In this document: positions 50,504-59,869 of the stretch, in pieces
Layout of the letters: every line of letters starts with the position of its first letter
How positions within the stretch are numbered: the first letter of the stretch is position 1
DNA from: VXNE01 sp965205735
GTDB taxonomy: Bacteria > Pseudomonadota > Gammaproteobacteria > Pseudomonadales > Azotimanducaceae
Assembly: GCA_965205735.1 (NCBI GenBank)
Contig: OZ242179.1
Location: forward strand, 3,534,001 to 3,598,000
Reading direction: 5' to 3'
DNA length: 64,000 nt
Program-made: the position numbers and the translations under genes
Notes under the pieces: model-generated
What the model was told of the DNA's origin: nothing
The model's input: the letters and a program-made list of their open reading frames with translations, nothing else
Databases searched by the model: none

Positions 50504-52737
50504 CCTTCAAGCGAAATCGGCAACGTGCGGATGCGCTCACCGGTCGCGGCGTAGATCGCGTTGCACACCGCCGGGGCCACCGGGGGCAAGGCGGGTTCGC
50601 CCAGTCCCGTGGGATGGTAGTCGCTGTCGATGAAGTGCACGTCGACGTTCGGCGTGTGGGGCATCCTCAGGATCGGATAGCTGTCGAAATTCGACTGTTG
50701 CACGACGCCGTCCTCGAACGTGACGTACTGTCCCAGCATGGTCGACAGGCCATCCACGACCGATCCTTGCACCTGGTTTTCAGCGCCGCTCAGGTTGATG
50801 ATCGGACCGACATCGGCCGCTACCGTGACGTTGTGCACGGTGATCTTCTTGTTCGCATCGACGCTGACGTCGGCGACTTCCGCGAAATGCCCGGCATGGC
50901 TGAAATAGAAGGCGAGGCCCAATCCGCGCCCGTCCGGCATGGTGCTGCCCCATCCGGCTTCTTTCGCCGCCAGTTTGACCACATCTGCCGCGCGTCCGGT
51001 GTGCAAGGCCCGGATATTGCCTTCCTCTGTCCACCGCGATTCGCCGAGTACTTCCAGCAGAACCTCCAGGTGATCGCGGCCCGCGGCGACCGCCAGTTCG
51101 TGGACAAAACTTTGCACGACGAAGCCGAACACGTTCGATCCGGGCGCCCGCCACGCCCCGCAAGGCGTTTTCCAGTCGAGCGCCGTTTGCTCGACGCGGT
51201 AGTTGGAAAGAAGCCCTGCGGGGAACACGTCGCGGGACATGTCTCCGCCGCTCACCGGTCGCACACCGGTGTGCGTGAACGTGATGAAACGATCTCGCCA
51301 ACCGGATATCCGGCCCTGCTCGTCCAGGCTCGCGCGCAACTGGTGGAAGCCGCCGGCGCGGAACAGGTCGTGTGACATGTCGTCCTCGCGCGTCCATTGG
51401 AGTTTGATCGGACCGCCGTAACGCTTCGAGATCGCGGCGGCCTCGTTCATGAAGTCGTTGTACAGGCGGCGGCCGAAGCCCCCGCCGATCCGGGTCTGGT
51501 GCACGGTGACCTTCGACGGGTCGATGCCGAGTACGCCCGCCACTGCTTGCTTTCCGCGCCCCGGCGTCTGCGTGGGCGCCCACAGTTCGATCGCGCCGTC
51601 GCGCCACCACGCGGTGCAATTTTGCGGCTCGAGCTGGGCGTGACTGACGAAGCGGTAGGTATAGAACGCATCGAGATTCTGCGCTGCGTCGGCGAAGGCG
51701 GTATCGACGTCGCCGTCATCCACCACGCGTTTCTCCCCTGGGGCGTTGCGCAGCGCCTCCGCCTTGGCCTGGGCGTCGCTCCAACTGTCCTTCGAGGCAT
51801 GGTCAAGGTTCCATTCGACCCTCAGCTCTCGCTTTGCACGGATCGCGGCCCAGGTCGAATCGGCGACGATGGCAATGCCGGGCAGGAATTCGGCAAACTT
51901 GCCGTTGCCCTCGAGTACGAAAACATCGCGCACCCCCGGCATTTTCTTGATCGCCTCGCGGTTGAACGACGCGACTCCGCCGCCCACTGCGGGACACTTC
52001 TGGTATACGGCGTATTTCATGCCCGGCACGGTCTGGTCGATGCCGAATAGCGGTTGACCGCGAACGAGGGCATCGTTGTCGACGCCGGTGACGCGCGTGC
52101 CGAGCAACCGATACTGTCCCTTTTTCTTGAGTTTCAGCGAGGCGGGATCGGGAACGGGAAACTCCGCCGCAGCGCTGGCCACGTCCTTGTAGGAAATGCG
52201 CCTGCCGGACGCCGCGTGAACGACGAAACTGTCCCGGGTAGAGAGTTCTGCCACGGGGACATTCAGGCGCTTCGAGGCAGCGGCAACCAGCATCGCGCGC
52301 GCTGCCGCTCCGGCCTGGCGCAGCGTATCCCAGTTCATCGGTACCGACGTGGAGCCGCCGGCGAATTGCCGCCCGTATGCCACCTCGTCGATGGGCGCCT
52401 GCTGCACACGGATGTCTTCCCAGGCGGCGTCGAGTTCTTCGGCGACTATCATCGGCAGCGATGTCTTCACGCCCTGCCCGACCTCGGGATTCTTGGCGTA
52501 CACCAGAATGCCTTCGTCATCGATGCGCAGAAAGGCGTTCGGTTGCAACGCGGTCGGGGTCGCATGCGCCGGTTTCGCCTTGAGGACAAAGCCGAGCATC
52601 AGTCCGCCGCCCGCGATGCCGGTCGCCTGCATGAACCGCCGCCGGGAGAACTTCGTCAAGTGGTGTGCCGGTACTTGCGCGGGGCGGGTGACGGCGTCGA
52701 AGATGGCATCCATGGCCGAATAGCGTGAGGCATTCAT
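50491..52737 (-). CDS. Molybdenum hydroxylase large subunit (isoquinoline 1-oxidoreductase beta type)
   Basis: 748 aa. An N-terminal twin-arginine signal SRRRFMQATGIAGGGLMLGF sends it to the periplasm folded. The molybdopterin-binding domain shows NPEVGQGVKTSLPMIVAEEL, TRIGGGFGRRLYNDF and GLGEPALPPVAPAVCNAI. This is the IorB-like branch of the xanthine oxidase family, which hydroxylates N-heterocycles or oxidises aldehydes, passing electrons to the [2Fe-2S] partner encoded upstream. The start overlaps that gene's stop (ATGA). Confidence 0.9.
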   Translation of the reverse strand: MNASRYSAMDAIFDAVTRPAQVPAHHLTKFSRRRFMQATGIAGGGLMLGFVLKAKPAHATPTALQPNAFLRIDDEGILVYAKNPEVGQGVKTSLPMIVAEELDAAWEDIRVQQAPIDEVAYGRQFAGGSTSVPMNWDTLRQAGAAARAMLVAAASKRLNVPVAELSTRDSFVVHAASGRRISYKDVASAAAEFPVPDPASLKLKKKGQYRLLGTRVTGVDNDALVRGQPLFGIDQTVPGMKYAVYQKCPAVGGGVASFNREAIKKMPGVRDVFVLEGNGKFAEFLPGIAIVADSTWAAIRAKRELRVEWNLDHASKDSWSDAQAKAEALRNAPGEKRVVDDGDVDTAFADAAQNLDAFYTYRFVSHAQLEPQNCTAWWRDGAIELWAPTQTPGRGKQAVAGVLGIDPSKVTVHQTRIGGGFGRRLYNDFMNEAAAISKRYGGPIKLQWTREDDMSHDLFRAGGFHQLRASLDEQGRISGWRDRFITFTHTGVRPVSGGDMSRDVFPAGLLSNYRVEQTALDWKTPCGAWRAPGSNVFGFVVQSFVHELAVAAGRDHLEVLLEVLGESRWTEEGNIRALHTGRAADVVKLAAKEAGWGSTMPDGRGLGLAFYFSHAGHFAEVADVSVDANKKITVHNVTVAADVGPIINLSGAENQVQGSVVDGLSTMLGQYVTFEDGVVQQSNFDSYPILRMPHTPNVDVHFIDSDYHPTGLGEPALPPVAPAVCNAIYAATGERIRTLPISLEGYSV

Positions 52738-53201
52738 GCCGACTCTCCCTCTGCTGCCCGCTTGATCGCATTGCGGATCCGCAAATATGTGCCGCAGCGA
52801 CAGATATTGCCGGCCATCGCGGCGGCGATTTCTGCATCGCCGGGTGTTGGATTGGAACGGAGCAAGGCGGTGGCGCCCATGATTTGACCGGTCTGACAGT
52901 AGCCGCACTGGGCCACATCCAGATCGATCCACGCCTGTTGCAACGGCGTCAGTTCGCCGTCTTCGGAAGCCAGCCCTTCGATGGTCGTGATGTCTCGGCC
53001 GGAAGCGGTGGATGCGGTCGTCGAGCATGATCGGATCGGATTCCCGTCCAAGAGCACGGTACACGCGCCGCATATCCCCACACCGCAGCCGAACTTCGTT
53101 CCGGTCAGTCCCAGCGCGTCACGCAACACCCACAATAGGGGTGTCGACGCCTCGGCATCACTGAGCTCCCGGACCTTTCCATTCACATTGAGACGCAACA
53201 T
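52734..53201 (-). CDS. [2Fe-2S] small subunit of a molybdenum hydroxylase (IorA type)
   Basis: 155 aa. The plant-type cluster cysteines appear in KFGCGVGICGACTVLLDG and the second cluster in CGYCQTGQIM and GNICRCGTY. It transfers electrons from the molybdenum subunit encoded immediately downstream, with overlapping start and stop codons. The small subunit lacks its own signal and should be exported with the Tat-targeted partner. Confidence 0.93.
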   Translation of the reverse strand: MLRLNVNGKVRELSDAEASTPLLWVLRDALGLTGTKFGCGVGICGACTVLLDGNPIRSCSTTASTASGRDITTIEGLASEDGELTPLQQAWIDLDVAQCGYCQTGQIMGATALLRSNPTPGDAEIAAAMAGNICRCGTYLRIRNAIKRAAEGESA

Positions 53202-53225
53202 GGATGCCCTCCCTCGTTGCTAGTT

Positions 53226-54275
53226 CTATATTTCCAGCCCGCGCGGCACGCGGGGATTGTCCACCGCTTGCACGCGCCGCAGCATGTCCCGGAACCGTGC
53301 TTCCTGCTCCGGCGTTTCCCCCGGCATGGAGAAGCGGGTTCGTGAGGCGTACTCCCGATGGGCGCGCAGGAAGTCCGGGAAGCCATCGTAGGTACATGTT
53401 TGCGCGAGCTCGCGCACGTCGTCCGGTGTCACGGTGTTTCGCATCTCGTCCCACCTGCTTCGGAGCGAAAGCGCGTGCAGCTTCTGGCCGAGTTCCGTGA
53501 GTCCGTGCACGGCCAGCACTTTGTGATAGGTGCGCGTGGAACCGTAGAAGGACAGAGGCCGCCGCATTTCTTCCACCCGTTGCTCGATCTCGCTGTCGTT
53601 GTCGCCCAGGATGAGGTAGCCGCTTTCGCCGATGTCCACGTCGGTCCAGGTCCGACCGGATCGAACCAGACCCGCGCGGACCGCGGGCAAGAGGGTCGCG
53701 CGCATGTACTTGTCGGACATGATCCCGCCATGGGGCATGACGACATCGGCGACTTCGCCCGCCACGCCCGCCATTCCCGGACCTACGACGGCAACACCGA
53801 CGCGGGGACGGTCGTACGCGATGGGTCCCGGGTTGAAGTTAGGCGTCATCAGCGTGAAGGTGTAATGCTTGCCTAGGAATTCGGGTGCTCTGCCGTGCTG
53901 CCAGGAGTCCCATACCCCGTGCATCATCTGAATGTATTCCCGCATCCGCGGTGCAGGCGCGGTCCAGGTGCCGCCGAAGCGGCGCTCGTTGTGGCCCTTC
54001 ACCTGGCTGCCGAGACCGAGGGTGAACCTGCCCCCGGACAGGTGTTGAATGTCCCACGCTTCCATGGCGAGCACCAGGGGGCTGCGCGGAAAGGCGATGG
54101 TTACCGAAGTCTGCAAGCCAATGCGCTCGGTGGCGGTCGCGGCGAGCGCCATGATCAGCATGGAGTCGTGTGCAAGTTCGCCGCAGGTGATGCAGTCGAA
54201 TCCCGCCGCTTCCGCGGCGCTCGCCTGCTCGGGGACCTCGCCGGGCCAGCCGCCGACGCCGGTGATTACATCCAT
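53226..54275 (-). CDS. LLM-class flavin-dependent oxidoreductase
   Basis: 349-aa luciferase-like TIM barrel, probably using F420 or FMN. Features: AAGFDCITCGELAHDSML, ERIGLQTSVTIAFPRSPLVLA and LSGGRFTLGLGSQVKGHNERRF. It lies 24 bp behind... the molybdenum pair on the same strand (upstream of it in transcription), so the three genes may form one oxidative operon. The presence of F420 synthesis genes cannot be checked in this window. Confidence 0.88.
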   Translation of the reverse strand: MDVITGVGGWPGEVPEQASAAEAAGFDCITCGELAHDSMLIMALAATATERIGLQTSVTIAFPRSPLVLAMEAWDIQHLSGGRFTLGLGSQVKGHNERRFGGTWTAPAPRMREYIQMMHGVWDSWQHGRAPEFLGKHYTFTLMTPNFNPGPIAYDRPRVGVAVVGPGMAGVAGEVADVVMPHGGIMSDKYMRATLLPAVRAGLVRSGRTWTDVDIGESGYLILGDNDSEIEQRVEEMRRPLSFYGSTRTYHKVLAVHGLTELGQKLHALSLRSRWDEMRNTVTPDDVRELAQTCTYDGFPDFLRAHREYASRTRFSMPGETPEQEARFRDMLRRVQAVDNPRVPRGLEI

Positions 54276-54346
54276 GGACGGAAACCGTATGCCGTGTTGC
54301 GGGCAATATTACACGCCGGGCGCGGTGGCCCCCAAGCGGCTGTCGA

Positions 54347-54373
54347 CGCGCCCCGGTCTGAAACCGGAGCGCG
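54347..54373 (-). terminator. Hairpin downstream of hsp20
   Basis: Arms CGCGCCCCGGT (54347-54357) and ACCGGAGCGCG (54363-54373) match at 10 of 11 positions with a 5-nt loop. It lies between the minus-strand hsp20 stop and the next gene. No T-run. Confidence 0.45.
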
Positions 54374-54401
54374 GGGCCTGGGGAGGGTGCGACGGAGGCG
54401 G

Positions 54402-54821
54402 TCAGTCGGCGGGCTTGACCGAGATGGATCGCGCTCTGGCGTTCTCCCGCTTCGATACCGAGATGGTGATGACGCCTTGCGCCGCCGTGGCTTCGATGCA
54501 GTATTCATCGGCGTCGTCGGGGAGCCGGAAGCTGCGAGCGAAGCGGCCGAACAGCCGTTCCGTGCGATGCACCCGCTCGTCGTCGTTCGTGCCCTGGTGC
54601 TTGCGCTCGCCAGAGATGGTCAGCAAGCCATCCTTGCAACTCACCTCGATATCTTCCGGCGCCACTGCCGACAGTTCCACATCGACGCGATACGCATCGC
54701 TGGATTCCCGCACGTCGATGGCTGGTACCCATGAGGCGCGCTCGCGGATACCCGGCAAGACTAGACTTGCGCGGAACAGATTGTCGAATTCCCGAATCGG
54801 ATCCCAGTGGACCAAGTTCAT
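54402..54821 (-). CDS. Small heat-shock protein, Hsp20 / alpha-crystallin family
   Basis: 139 aa holdase chaperone. N-terminus NLVHWDPIREFDNLFRA, then the alpha-crystallin domain (DAYRVDVELSAVAPEDIEV, LTISGERKHQG, RSFRLPDDAD, GVITISVSKRE) and a basic tail. The frame is open far upstream through the repeat and gamma-glutamyltransferase region, but ATG 54821 with GGGAG about 13 bases before it is the family start. REP-like module C lies just upstream. Confidence 0.92.
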   Translation of the reverse strand: MNLVHWDPIREFDNLFRASLVLPGIRERASWVPAIDVRESSDAYRVDVELSAVAPEDIEVSCKDGLLTISGERKHQGTNDDERVHRTERLFGRFARSFRLPDDADEYCIEATAAQGVITISVSKRENARARSISVKPAD

Positions 54822-54892
54822 GACATTAGTACTCCCGTGTTTGCCTTGGTTGAACATGAATTTTGGGACGAGTGGATCGATTCCAAGAACTT

Positions 54893-55035
54893 CCATGGAA
54901 AAAACGTCTTCGGGGGCGTTTGGTCCATGGTCGACGAGCGGGGCCGGGCCGGAGCCTTCAGCCGGGGAGCGCGAGGGGGAACCCCTCGCAAGAGAGAAGG
55001 CGGAGCCGAAGGCGCCGGCTGTGGGGCGCGGGTGG
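54893..55035 (-). repeat. REP-like composite: module C with inserted module H
   Basis: Starts CCATGGAAAAAACGTCTTCG, continues GTTTGGTCCATGG and CGACGAGCGGGGCCGGGCC, then module H (GGAGCCTTCAGCCGGGGAGC and GCGAGGGGGAACCCCTCGC at ~54967-54985), then GGCGGAGCCGAAGGCGCCGG and GTGGGGC. The same order occurs in inverse orientation at 62.46-62.62 kb. It lies between ggt and hsp20. Confidence 0.75.
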
Positions 55036-55036
55036 G

Positions 55037-56776
55037 TCAGATTCCCGCCGCGGCACTGGCGGAGCGCGGGTCGGCGGCGCCCAGCAGCACGCCGTCCACG
55101 CGCATTGCCGAGTTCGCGTCGCCTATGCGCGCGGCGGGGAGGACGACGAGATCGCGGTGGCCCATGGACTTCAACTCGGCCAGCGTATCCGCCGAAATAC
55201 CTGGTTCGAACAGGATGCGGTCCGGCTGCCATTGGTGGTGGAAGCGGGGTTGGCCGACCGCTTGTGCCAGGCTCATGCGGTGATCCACGACGTTGACGAT
55301 CACTTGCAGTACGGTGGTGATGATGGCGCTGCCGCCGGGCGAGCCCGTGACCAGGACCGGCGCGCCGTCCCAGAGCAGTATGGTGGGAGACATCGAACTC
55401 AACATGCGCTTGCCAGGTGCGATGGAATTGGCTTCGCCGCCGAGTAGACCATAGGCGTTTGGCGCGTTTTCTCGCGCCGCGAAGTCGTCCATCTCGTTGT
55501 TGAGGAGAAACCCGGCGCCGGGCACCACAATTTTCGCGCCGTAGGAGAAGTTCAGCGTCGTCGTATACGCGACGGCGTTGCCGGCGGCGTCCATGAGCGA
55601 CACATGGGTGGTCTCGCCGCCTTTTTCCGGCCAGTAGCCGGCGCCGATGTCGGCGGACGTGGAAGCGCGCCTCGCACTGAAGTCGCCGAAGCGCATCGTC
55701 GCATACGCCTTGTCGATTAACCGGGCGACGGGCACCGGGTAGAAGTCGGCATCGCCCAGGTGAGTCGCGCGGTCGGCGTATGCGCGCCGCGCCGCCTCCA
55801 CCATGTGGTGAATCGCCTTTGCGCTGCCGGGGCCCATGGCGCCGAGATTGTAGCGTTCGAGCATGTTCAACATCTGCACGAGCACGATGCCCCCCGACGA
55901 CGGCGGCGGCATCGAGGCGACTTCTAGTCCCCGATAGGTTCCCAAGATCGGCGCGCGCCAGACAGAAACGTAGGCGTCGAGATCCGCCTGGGTGATGCGC
56001 CCGCCTCCACGTTGCATTTCGGCCACTAGCAGTTTGGCGGTCGTGCCTTTGTAGAAGCCGTCCCGTCCTCCATCCCTGATACGTACAAGCGTCGCCGCCA
56101 GGTCTTGCTGAACGAACAGGTCGCCCTTCTTGTAGGGCGTTCCGTCCGCCTTGGCGAACACTGCGAGGGCGGCGGGCTGGCGGGCGAAGTCGGGCAGCCG
56201 CTTGGCAAAATTGCGGGCGAGGTCGCGGCTCAGCGGAAAACCGTCGCGCGCCAAGGCGATGGCGGGATCGATCACGTCCTCCAGCGCCAGTACGCCATGT
56301 CTTCCGTGGATGTCGAGTAGACCGGCAACGGTGCCGGGGACGCCTGCGGCGAGGTGGGAGTCGGTCGATAGCCCCTCGACAACATTGCCGTCGGCGTCGA
56401 GAAACATGCCTCGATTCGCGGCTGCCGGGGCGCGCTCCCGGTGGTCGTTGGCGACGACATCGCCATCGGCAAGACGAATCACCATGAAACCGCCGCCGCC
56501 CAGGTTGCCCGCGGACGGGTACGTCACGGCGAGCGCGAAACCGACCGCCACCGCCGCATCGATGGCGTTGCCACCGGCCGCGAGAACGTCCGCGCCGACA
56601 TTCGAGGCGATCTCCGAACGCGACACGACCATGCCCTCCGTACCGCGAATAGCTTCCGGGGTCGCGGAGGTTGCCGCTTGAGCGGGCAGAAGGACTGTAG
56701 CCAACGCCAGACTGCGGAAGCCTTTGATCCACCGCGGACCTGCGCGACTAGCCTCCGGCGACAACCTGGTATACAT
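55037..56776 (-). CDS. ggt: Gamma-glutamyltransferase
   Basis: 579-aa periplasmic N-terminal-nucleophile hydrolase that cleaves glutathione and related gamma-glutamyl compounds. Signal peptide FRSLALATVLLPAQAATSA. Large-subunit motifs GGGGFMVIRLADG, NDHRERAPAAA; the autoprocessing site and nucleophile Thr is at GETTHVSLMDAAGN; lid and substrate residues GSPGGSAIITTV. Both subunits are complete. The stop lies 2 bp from the REP-like composite. Start ATG 56776. Confidence 0.93.
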   Translation of the reverse strand: MYTRLSPEASRAGPRWIKGFRSLALATVLLPAQAATSATPEAIRGTEGMVVSRSEIASNVGADVLAAGGNAIDAAVAVGFALAVTYPSAGNLGGGGFMVIRLADGDVVANDHRERAPAAANRGMFLDADGNVVEGLSTDSHLAAGVPGTVAGLLDIHGRHGVLALEDVIDPAIALARDGFPLSRDLARNFAKRLPDFARQPAALAVFAKADGTPYKKGDLFVQQDLAATLVRIRDGGRDGFYKGTTAKLLVAEMQRGGGRITQADLDAYVSVWRAPILGTYRGLEVASMPPPSSGGIVLVQMLNMLERYNLGAMGPGSAKAIHHMVEAARRAYADRATHLGDADFYPVPVARLIDKAYATMRFGDFSARRASTSADIGAGYWPEKGGETTHVSLMDAAGNAVAYTTTLNFSYGAKIVVPGAGFLLNNEMDDFAARENAPNAYGLLGGEANSIAPGKRMLSSMSPTILLWDGAPVLVTGSPGGSAIITTVLQVIVNVVDHRMSLAQAVGQPRFHHQWQPDRILFEPGISADTLAELKSMGHRDLVVLPAARIGDANSAMRVDGVLLGAADPRSASAAAGI

Positions 56777-56999
56777 GCCACTCCTAGCGGCTTGGACGGG
56801 CGATGGGATACTGAACGATAGCAGCCGGACGGGCAACAACACATCGATGGGTGGATGCTGGCCGGCATCAAGCCCGTGTTGCCGAAACTCGGCCGGTCTG
56901 TCAACCTCCAATTCTCAGGATCGCCGAGATCGCGGGCTTGGCGCGAAGCGCGCCGCGAGTCGAGAAATCAAGAATGCAAGGGACGCAAAGGGGACATTG

Positions 57000-57920
57000 A
57001 TGGGACGTCTGGATGGCAAGACCGCTGTGGTGACGGGTGCGGGCCGGGGCATCGGACGCGAAACCGCGCTGCTGCTAGCGGCCGAGGGCGCGCAAGTGGT
57101 GGTGAACGATCTCGGCGCTGCGACGGATGGCACCGGCGGCGGCAATGTCGCCGAAGAGGTCGTCGCCGAGATCGAGGCGGCGGGTGGCGCAGCGGTGGCG
57201 AATACACAGACCGTGGCGATGGTGGAAGGAGGCGAATCAATGCTCGCCTGCGCTCTCGACAGCTTCGGCGGCATGGACATCCTGATCAACAATGCCGGCA
57301 TTCTGCGCGACAGATCCATCTTCAACATGGAAGCGGCGGACTGGGATGCCGTCATCAACGTGCATCTTCGGGGCCACTACTGCTGCTCGCGCCCATTCGC
57401 GAAATACGTGCGGGAAACGGGCCGCACCGGTTGCCGCATCATCAACTTCTCCAGCGTGTCGGGTCTGTTCGGCAACTTCGGACAAACAAACTACGGGGCG
57501 GCAAAAGCGGGGATTGCAGGCTTTTCGCGGGTGCTCGCGCTTGAACTCGCCAAGTACGGATGCACGGTGAATACGATCTCGCCCGGCGCGATGACGCGCA
57601 TGACGATTCCCCTGCGTGAGGCTCGGGGCGAGAAGATTACGCAACAGGATGTGGAGGCGGGCGGCCCGCAGCATGTCGCGCCCGTGGTCGTCTGGCTGTG
57701 CACCGAAGAAGCTGCCGGTATCTCCGCTCAGATCGTCCACTGCGGCCGCGGCCTTGTCGGGATCATGCAGCAACCGGCGGTCATCAGGAGTTTTCAGAAG
57801 CGCGACAGCGGCCTCTGGACCATCGACGAACTTGACGACTACATGCCGTCCCTGCTGGAGGCGAGGCGCGCCAACGTCGAAGCCGCGAAGGAATCCGGCG
57901 AACCGGACGTGGTCGGCTGA
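57000..57920 (+). CDS. Short-chain dehydrogenase/reductase
   Basis: 306 aa. Rossmann glycine motif VVTGAGRGIGRETALLL, NNAG motif in LINNAGILRD, catalytic Ser (NFSSVSGLF) with Tyr-x-x-x-Lys (NYGAAKAG). The long loop NDLGAATDGTGGGN and the C-terminal extension resemble the SDR domain of multifunctional beta-oxidation enzymes, so a 3-hydroxyacyl-CoA dehydrogenase role is possible. Start ATG 57000 with AAAGGGGA upstream. Confidence 0.88.
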   Translation: MGRLDGKTAVVTGAGRGIGRETALLLAAEGAQVVVNDLGAATDGTGGGNVAEEVVAEIEAAGGAAVANTQTVAMVEGGESMLACALDSFGGMDILINNAGILRDRSIFNMEAADWDAVINVHLRGHYCCSRPFAKYVRETGRTGCRIINFSSVSGLFGNFGQTNYGAAKAGIAGFSRVLALELAKYGCTVNTISPGAMTRMTIPLREARGEKITQQDVEAGGPQHVAPVVVWLCTEEAAGISAQIVHCGRGLVGIMQQPAVIRSFQKRDSGLWTIDELDDYMPSLLEARRANVEAAKESGEPDVVG

Positions 57921-58031
57921 ATGAGATTTCGGCAGCGACTGTTCGAATAAGGATATAGACTTCTTATCGGCCAAAGCGGAGGGTTGAAGTAGCGAGGCCC
58001 TTCGCGCTACTGTCGCGCCAAAGGGGGTGCG
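57921..58031. promoter_or_regulatory. Upstream region of the hpn operon
   Basis: 111 bases between the SDR stop and hpnC. AAAGGGGGTG before ATG 58032 is a good ribosome site. No clear promoter box recognised. Confidence 0.3.
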
Positions 58032-58910
58032 ATGAACGAAGCCACTATGGTGGAGACACCGTCGGGGAAGACCGTGTCGGACGAGAATTTTCCCGTTGTC
58101 ACCCGGTTGTTGTCGGCGCGATTGCGATCACATATCGCGACGTTCTATTCCTATGCCCGGGCGATCGACGACATCGCCGACAACCCCGATCTGGACCCCA
58201 CCCAGAAGATCGAACGCCTGGACGGATTCGCCAGGGCGGTAAGCGGTGTCGGCTCGATGAATCCAGCCTTCCGCAAAGCGTACGAGCTGAGTCGCAGCTT
58301 GGCCGCGACGCGAGTGTCGGATCGGCACTGCGTCGATCTGGTGCAGGCGTTCAAGCAGGACGCGACAAAGCTGCGCTACGACAATTGGGACGATCTGATT
58401 GGGTATTGCAATCTTTCTGCGGCTCCCGTCGGTCGGTACCTCGTCGACCTGCACGGCGAATCGGCAAACCTGTATCCGACTACCGATGCCCTTTGCAACG
58501 CGCTGCAGGTGCTCAACCATGTGCAGGACTGCCAGGATGACTACAAGGCATTGAACCGGGTCTACCTGCCCGGCAACTGGATGGACGAAGCAGGCGTTGA
58601 TGTCAAGACGCTCGGCGGCAAGCGGTCGACGAAGGCGTTGCGTCGGGTGCTCGATCTCTGTCTCGATGCCACCGATGGACTGTTGGACGTGGCTGGTCGA
58701 TTGCCAGGCAGGCTTCGCAATCCCCGTTTCGCCATGGACGCGGCCGTGATCATCGCGATTGCCCAGAAACTCAGCGCCGAACTTCGCCGACGAGATCCCC
58801 TGGCGGAACGGGTAGTGCTGACCAAGATGCAATATGCCGCATGCTGCGGATACGGCATCGGGCGGGTGCTGTTCCGAAGCGTGTTTCCTGCTCGGCGCCC
58901 GAGCGCCTAG
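58032..58910 (+). CDS. hpnC: Hydroxysqualene synthase
   Basis: 292 aa prenyl-condensing enzyme, first-half partner of HpnD and HpnE in the bacterial three-step squalene pathway; converts presqualene diphosphate to hydroxysqualene. Aspartate-rich motifs: DDIAD at residues 46-50 and QDCQDDYKALNRVYLP. The order hpnC-hpnD-hpnE is the classical one. The gap to hpnD is 82 bp. Confidence 0.93.
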   Translation: MNEATMVETPSGKTVSDENFPVVTRLLSARLRSHIATFYSYARAIDDIADNPDLDPTQKIERLDGFARAVSGVGSMNPAFRKAYELSRSLAATRVSDRHCVDLVQAFKQDATKLRYDNWDDLIGYCNLSAAPVGRYLVDLHGESANLYPTTDALCNALQVLNHVQDCQDDYKALNRVYLPGNWMDEAGVDVKTLGGKRSTKALRRVLDLCLDATDGLLDVAGRLPGRLRNPRFAMDAAVIIAIAQKLSAELRRRDPLAERVVLTKMQYAACCGYGIGRVLFRSVFPARRPSA

Positions 58911-58992
58911 TTCCGACGAGTCGGGACGCCATTCTCCTGCTTCGATGTCGCTGGCAGCGGCGCTCTGATTCCGAGGTGGGCGGGGGCTGACG

Positions 58993-59868
58993 ATGCACTC
59001 GCCGACCGTAGTCCGGAACTCGACCCAGGACGCGCCGGAGCCGTGGGCGCATGTGAATCGCGTTGTCGAGCGGTCGAGTTCATCGTTCCTTTGGGGGATG
59101 CGGGTGCTGTCGGGGGAACGACGGCGCGCGATGTATGCGATCTATGCGTTCTGCCGGGAGGTGGATGACGTCGCCGATGAACCTGGAGAGATTGCCGACA
59201 AAAGGCGGGCGCTTGCCGGTTGGCGGGAAGAAATACGCTGTCTGTACATCGAACAGCCGACGCGGCCGACGACGCGGGCGCTGTTGGGACCTGTGCATCG
59301 CTTCGGCCTGCCCCAAGACGAATTCTTCGCCGTCATCGACGGCATGGAGACGGATGCGGCGCCGACTGTTCGGATGCAAACGCTGGATGACTTGCTGAGC
59401 TATTGCCGCAAGGTTGCGGGCGCGGTTGGCATGTTGTCGGTCCATGCTTTCGGGGTGCCCCAGGATCCGGGACCGCGTATCGCCGAGGCGCTTGGAAATG
59501 CGTTCCAGTTGACCAACGTCTTGCGCGACCTGAAAGAAGATGCGGCGTTGCAGCGCCTATACGTGCCGTTGGATTTGCTCGGGAATCACGACATCGACGC
59601 CAAATCGCTCGACGCGGTATTCCTGCATCCGCGATTTGCAGACGTCTGCGCGGAACTGGCCGAACTCGCGCAGGACTATTACAGCGAAGCCGAGGGATTG
59701 ATGAGGGATCTCGGATCCCGGAGGATGCGACCCGCCGTTGTGATGATGGCCGTATACCGGGAGACGCTCGATAGGCTGCAAGCCCGTGGCTGGAAGCGAA
59801 TCGATGATTCGATTGGGCTGACGCGCGCGCGAAAGATCTGGCTCGCCCTGCGCCACGGACTGTTCTAG
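58993..59868 (+). CDS. hpnD: Presqualene diphosphate synthase
   Basis: 291 aa. Condenses two farnesyl diphosphates. Motifs: DDVAD at residues 58-62 (FCREVDDVADEPGE) and NVLRDLKEDAALQRLYVPLDLL. The RMQTLDDLLSYCRKVAGAVG stretch is typical. Next gene starts 1 bp after the stop. Confidence 0.94.
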   Translation: MHSPTVVRNSTQDAPEPWAHVNRVVERSSSSFLWGMRVLSGERRRAMYAIYAFCREVDDVADEPGEIADKRRALAGWREEIRCLYIEQPTRPTTRALLGPVHRFGLPQDEFFAVIDGMETDAAPTVRMQTLDDLLSYCRKVAGAVGMLSVHAFGVPQDPGPRIAEALGNAFQLTNVLRDLKEDAALQRLYVPLDLLGNHDIDAKSLDAVFLHPRFADVCAELAELAQDYYSEAEGLMRDLGSRRMRPAVVMMAVYRETLDRLQARGWKRIDDSIGLTRARKIWLALRHGLF

Positions 59869-59869
59869 C

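Noticed and set aside
49585..51375. 596-aa plus-strand open frame across the MFS and molybdenum-enzyme genes
   Set aside because: Overlaps two well-supported genes and has no recognisable domain.
54402..56732. 776-aa open frame on the minus strand reading through part of ggt and the repeat into hsp20
   Set aside because: Only the last 139 residues are a real protein (Hsp20). The rest is a shadow of ggt in another frame plus translated repeat.
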